A DNA stretch of 64,000 nt from Rhynchopus euleeides (lineage: Eukaryota; Euglenozoa; Diplonemea; Diplonemida; Diplonemidae), in NCBI GenBank assembly GCA_963210315.1, contig OY723323.1, positions 558,001 to 622,000 on the forward strand. Direction: 5' to 3'. Of this stretch, positions 63,498 to 64,000 are shown in pieces. Under the pieces are notes generated by a model, which was not told the origin of the DNA, ran no database searches, and worked only from the letters and a program-made list of their open reading frames with translations. Position 1 is the stretch's first letter. Every line of letters starts with the position of its first letter. Both the position numbers and the translations under genes were made by a program.

Positions 63498-64000
63498 ATG
63501 TCGAGCAACCAAATCCTTGAGCTTGTGCCACTGGGCATAGGAAGGGGTCGTTACAATAACGCCCCGAAAACCCATTTTTGGCACCCCTTGCCTGGCATGT
63601 TGCTGTTGTGTTGCCACTATCTCTCATCACACAGGGCGTCCAATACCCACACACCACACTCACACTGGTTGTGTGGTGGGGATGGGAGGATTTTCTTGCC
63701 CGCGAGGGGGATTGCGCGCCATTTCCCCCCCCCGAAAAACCCTTGGAGAAAAAGTGGAATCCGGACCCCTTTTTGGGCCCAAAAAGGCCAAAGTCCCAGG
63801 CACACTTGCCCGGGGGGGGGTCAATTTTTATGAGGGGTTTTGGGAGGGTGCGGTGCCATATGGGCATGTGGCTGTGAGCAGCACTTGGTGCGTCGGGGAA
63901 CTGGAGTGGATGGAGGAGTTTCACGAGAAGACTCCGTTGTGGCGGGGCAACATACCTTACTTGGGTTATTTGCCCCGAGAATCCACACCACAAGCCACCT

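Larger units (their letters stand above)
62244..64000. other. Gene-free right edge with repeats
   Basis: C/G runs and a palindrome at 62912-62972 (GGGGGGGCTAATGACCCCCCC and complement-like block). From 62990 the sequence resembles element M (CAGGATTGCACTTTTTTTCTC ...), with two family D units. A complete element could not be delimited before the window ends. Confidence 0.5.

Noticed and set aside
63424-63993. - strand frame of 189 codons at the right edge
   Set aside because: Crosses a family D unit and low-complexity DNA; no recognisable domain.

Overview
The window is nuclear DNA of a microbial eukaryote. The evidence is spliced genes with GT-AG introns, long GC-rich reading frames encoding eukaryotic domains (a CCP/Nna1 carboxypeptidase with armadillo repeats, an STE11-like kinase, a multi-SH3 protein, a cyclase-homology membrane protein), and many cut-and-paste DNA transposons with eukaryotic target-site signatures. 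All six host genes lie on the + strand. At least one start codon is preceded by a long pyrimidine tract and AG. The cyclase-like protein has a linker of the 'YRPYLP..CL' kind that I associate with euglenozoan proteins. Together these hint at a euglenozoan such as a diplonemid, but that placement is inference. No rRNA, convincing tRNA or CRISPR was seen.

Layout. 1-3453: fold-back repeats and low-complexity DNA. 3462-7479: a complete hAT transposon, with 15-bp terminal inverted repeats (TIRs), an 8-bp duplication and a 983-aa transposase, carrying a small inserted element. 7488-11819: no gene seen. 11820-18734: four-exon CCP1-like carboxypeptidase. 20210-21557: deleted piggyBac element between TTAA sites, with another small element inside. 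22664-25204: protein kinase. 27855-28656: non-autonomous member of a pogo-like family. 29400-32350: decayed repeats and a hAT-type element. 32840-36593: a two-gene element encoding two proteins I do not recognise. 37331-39054: a hAT-type element inserted at the edge of a TA-duplicating element. 41096-46518: a very large secreted-type protein interrupted by one apparent missing base. 49122-50939: membrane protein with a degenerate cyclase domain. 52243-52884: small basic protein. 53459-60979: a 7.5-kb nest of transposons, four levels deep. 61014-62243: three-SH3 protein starting 34 bp beyond the nest. 62244-64000: repeats.

The host genes do not form an obvious pathway. The carboxypeptidase would act on glutamylated tubulin, the kinase in a MAPK-type cascade, and the SH3 protein as an adaptor. 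The clearest story is the mobile-element landscape: hAT (8-bp duplications), piggyBac (TTAA), several TA-duplicating families (one autonomous pogo-like), and the unassigned two-gene element. Insertions can be ordered by nesting because the duplications are intact. Every transposon-encoded reading frame lies on the - strand, opposite to all host genes.
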